Below, in pieces: positions 31,131-33,143 of a stretch of DNA of 33,143 nucleotides (within the stretch, counting starts at the first letter, position 1; every line of letters begins with the position of its first letter). Under the pieces are notes generated by a model. It did no database searches, was not told the origin of the DNA, and was given only the letters and a program-made list of their open reading frames with translations. The DNA is taken from the NCBI GenBank assembly GCA_021158525.1, contig JAGGUL010000091.1:1-33143 (forward strand), read 5' to 3'. The translations under genes were made by a program, and so were the position numbers. The DNA comes from Candidatus Hydrothermota bacterium. GTDB taxonomy: Bacteria; Hydrothermota; Hydrothermia; B15-G9; DRBW01.

Positions 31131-32366
31131 CTACAATTTTACGGGAACTTCCCGCCCTTCTGCCAGGACGAGCTCGGGATGGCTCATGAGCTCGAAGGGG
31201 TTACCGTTCCAGAGAACAAAGCTCGCCAGCTTGCCCTTCTCGACGGATCCGAGAACGCCATCGATGCCCAGGATCTTCGCGTTTCTCATAGTTATTATCT
31301 CAATCGCCTTTTCGGGCGTAATTCCGTAAAGAAGGAAATACCGAAGTTCGTAAAAGAGAAGGTACTGGAGTACGACGGGGTGATCTGTCATCAATCCATA
31401 GAAAACGCCCGATTCTATGAGGGGCTTTACGTTTTTATAGCTCGAATTTTTCAATTCCACCTTATAGTTGAAGCTTGAGATGGGGCCGTAGACCACGGGA
31501 ATGTCTTCATTTTTTAGTTCGACGAAGATCTCCTTCTCAAAGACATCGGCGGTGTGGTCGGCAGTCACCTTCAGTCCGAATTTCTTCTTGAGGTCTATGA
31601 GGTAAAGCACATCATCGGCCTTGTGCACGTGCACTTTTCCGATCTTCTCGCCCCTCAGGAGCTCCAGGATCGACCTCTCGAAAGGAGTGAGTTCAACCTC
31701 CAGGCTCTCTTTCAGGAGCGCCTTCCTCTCCTCAAATTCCTCCTGCGTTATTTCCCCCTTCTTCAAAGACTTCTCCAGATCCTTAACGCCTTTTTGAAAT
31801 TCTATCTCTTGCTTCCTGGCTTTCCTCTTGACCTCGTCAAGCTTGAATTCCAGGTGAGAATTTGCGCCCATCCTCGTATTGAATCTCTTCCCACCCCATT
31901 GTCCGTACACAGAACGGGGATTGTAGCCAAGCGCCATCTTGTATCCGTAATCCCTGAAAAAGGCTTCCTTCCGGTTCCTGGCGAAATTTCTGATGACCAC
32001 AGCCTTTCCGCCCAGAAGGTTACCGCTGCCGGGAACTATGCAGCTGTATAGCACCCCGTTCTCCACTGAGTTTTTAAAGGCAGTATCGTCGAAATAAACC
32101 GAATCCAGTGGATTTAACACGGGCTGAATCGAATCGGCGTAATCGTTGGTTTCACCCTCGGTGTAGGGTTCACCTTCTCTATCCATTCCGATGTGAGCAT
32201 GGGCATCTATAAAGGCCGGCGTGGCATAGGGAAATTCCCCGACGAGATCTCCTTCCGGTTTCTTTGTTCCGACATAGGAAATCTCATTGTCACTCACACC
32301 TATGTACACATTCTCCAGGAGGTTTCCCTTCCCATCATAGAGCTTCTTCGCAAAGTATACCTTCAT
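31131..32366 (-). CDS. Amidohydrolase-superfamily protein (imidazolonepropionase-like)
   Basis: A 411-residue metal-dependent hydrolase with the small N-terminal beta-sandwich ('VYIGVSDNEISYVGTKKPEGD') and the TIM-barrel metal site. His56 and His58 lie in 'FIDAHAHIG', later histidines in 'KVHVHKADD' and 'VTADHTAD', and the catalytic Asp in 'GLMTDHPV'. The C-terminal 'NAKILGIDGVLGSVEKGKLASFVLWNGNPFE' returns to the sandwich. A charged helical insertion (about 175-230, Lys/Glu-rich) separates the halves. The superfamily includes imidazolonepropionases, prolidases and dihydroorotases, and the substrate cannot be fixed here. No signal peptide is evident. A strong promoter lies 114 bases upstream; the 16S rRNA gene lies further upstream on the same strand. 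Confidence 0.88.
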   Translation of the reverse strand: MKVYFAKKLYDGKGNLLENVYIGVSDNEISYVGTKKPEGDLVGEFPYATPAFIDAHAHIGMDREGEPYTEGETNDYADSIQPVLNPLDSVYFDDTAFKNSVENGVLYSCIVPGSGNLLGGKAVVIRNFARNRKEAFFRDYGYKMALGYNPRSVYGQWGGKRFNTRMGANSHLEFKLDEVKRKARKQEIEFQKGVKDLEKSLKKGEITQEEFEERKALLKESLEVELTPFERSILELLRGEKIGKVHVHKADDVLYLIDLKKKFGLKVTADHTADVFEKEIFVELKNEDIPVVYGPISSFNYKVELKNSSYKNVKPLIESGVFYGLMTDHPVVLQYLLFYELRYFLLYGITPEKAIEIITMRNAKILGIDGVLGSVEKGKLASFVLWNGNPFELMSHPELVLAEGREVPVKL

Positions 32367-32802
32367 GATCGCGCTCCTTTTTTTTCACCGATATTCCCGA
32401 CAGAACCGAATTTTCGCATTAAAAAATCCAAGTTTCTCGCACTGCAAAACATACAGCGTTCGCATTACGAACTTTCCTGATTATAGCTTAACCTGGTGAG
32501 AGCGTCAACACTGAAAATTCCGGTGAATTTTTTCGTGCGGCTGGCTTAAAAACGGAACAGTGCGTCCGCAAAGGGAGTAAAGTTGAGACTCCCCGGCATT
32601 TTCTCTGCTCTCAAACTGAAATCCCAAAGAGAAAGTCGGGTTTTCGGAAAGTCAGGAGCCGAAAAGAGCAGGGCAGTCCCCTGTTCCGGTGGAATCGAAC
32701 GAAGGGGATTCCTGTTACTCCTTTTTGGGAGAGTCTCAGCCGATCCTTCCCGGGAATAATGAGGACGCTGGATGCTTTAGACCCCTTTCAGAATTCAGAT
32801 CC
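32367..32802. other. Gap between amidohydrolase and the 16S terminator
   Basis: No gene is supported in these 436 bases. They hold the amidohydrolase promoter (32480-32508) and its leader of about 107 nt. The part from 32521 to 32800 is featureless to me: no tRNA, no 23S or 5S sequence and no convincing reading frame. Confidence 0.5.
32480..32508 (-). promoter_or_regulatory. Promoter of the amidohydrolase gene
   Basis: Minus strand: TTGACG (32503-32508), 17-base spacer, consensus TATAAT (32480-32485). Confidence 0.65.
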
Positions 32803-32843
32803 GAAAAATAAAAAAGGCGCCTTCCTCACGGATAAGCGCCTTT
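32803..32843 (-). terminator. Intrinsic terminator after the 16S rRNA gene
   Basis: Minus strand: AAAGGCGC (32836-32843) pairs with GCGCCTTT (32813-32820), with a further CC/GG pairing inside, followed by the T-rich run TTTTTTATTTTT (about 32804-32815). It lies about 50 bases beyond the 16S 3' end and should stop transcription before any 23S gene. Confidence 0.75.
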
Positions 32844-32893
32844 AAGAGATAAAGTGGTGTGCCTCTGAGTTTAAAGTTCTTTTTGCTCCTTAA

Positions 32894-33143
<250 letters not shown>

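Overview
The window comes from the chromosome of an uncultured, probably thermophilic, Gram-negative-type bacterium. The evidence is a GC-rich 16S rRNA end, outer-membrane components (a secretin, lipoproteins, a beta-barrel protein), and several secreted proteins with a C-terminal 'YDVSGRK...GxYFxRL' tail like the type IX sorting domain. It also has a short-form adenosylhomocysteinase, a B12-dependent ribonucleotide reductase and a THEP1 NTPase. This mix fits an FCB-group or WOR-3-like candidate phylum. That placement is inference; no database search was possible.

Layout. 1-2634 (minus): start of a secreted protein, a secreted transglutaminase-like protein and a small zinc-ribbon protein. 2762-6066: a LapA-like membrane protein, murA, a repeat-flanked intergenic element, the PPDK/PEP-synthase regulator, and a small lipoprotein sharing a palindromic divergent promoter with it. 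6346-14933 (plus): a tight run of eight genes, galT, M20 peptidase, THEP1 NTPase, ktrB, ktrA, a TPR protein, a C25 (gingipain-type) protease with a seven-repeat propeller, and ahcY.

14934-21320 is the most interesting part. A good sigma-54 promoter precedes two secreted beta-sandwich proteins, a multi-domain Ig-like (chaperone/DUF916-like) protein and a TPR-secretin lipoprotein. Convergent to them lies a PspF-like sigma-54 activator without a sensory domain, with its own sigma-70 promoter. A TTTGCACA word, twice 21 bp apart upstream of the operon and once upstream of the activator, is a candidate activator site. I read this as a secretin-dependent surface-fibre or export locus with its own activator, which I cannot match to a named system.

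21342-25838 (minus): a DUF4424-like secreted protein, a lamin-tail-domain protein, the second copy of the repeat element, and nrdJ. 26152-30938 (minus): accA, an outer-membrane barrel, an orphan ParA with an altered Walker A, rsmG, rqcH and tRNA-Ile(GAT). 31131-33143 (minus): an amidohydrolase and the 3' end of a 16S rRNA that is followed by a terminator rather than a 23S gene.

Two themes recur. Several genes without a Shine-Dalgarno sequence (murA, the PPDK regulator, the 5665 lipoprotein, the 17064 gene, parA) have a -10 box ending 6-8 nt before ATG, as for leaderless mRNAs. Long perfect inverted repeats sit at regulatory positions.
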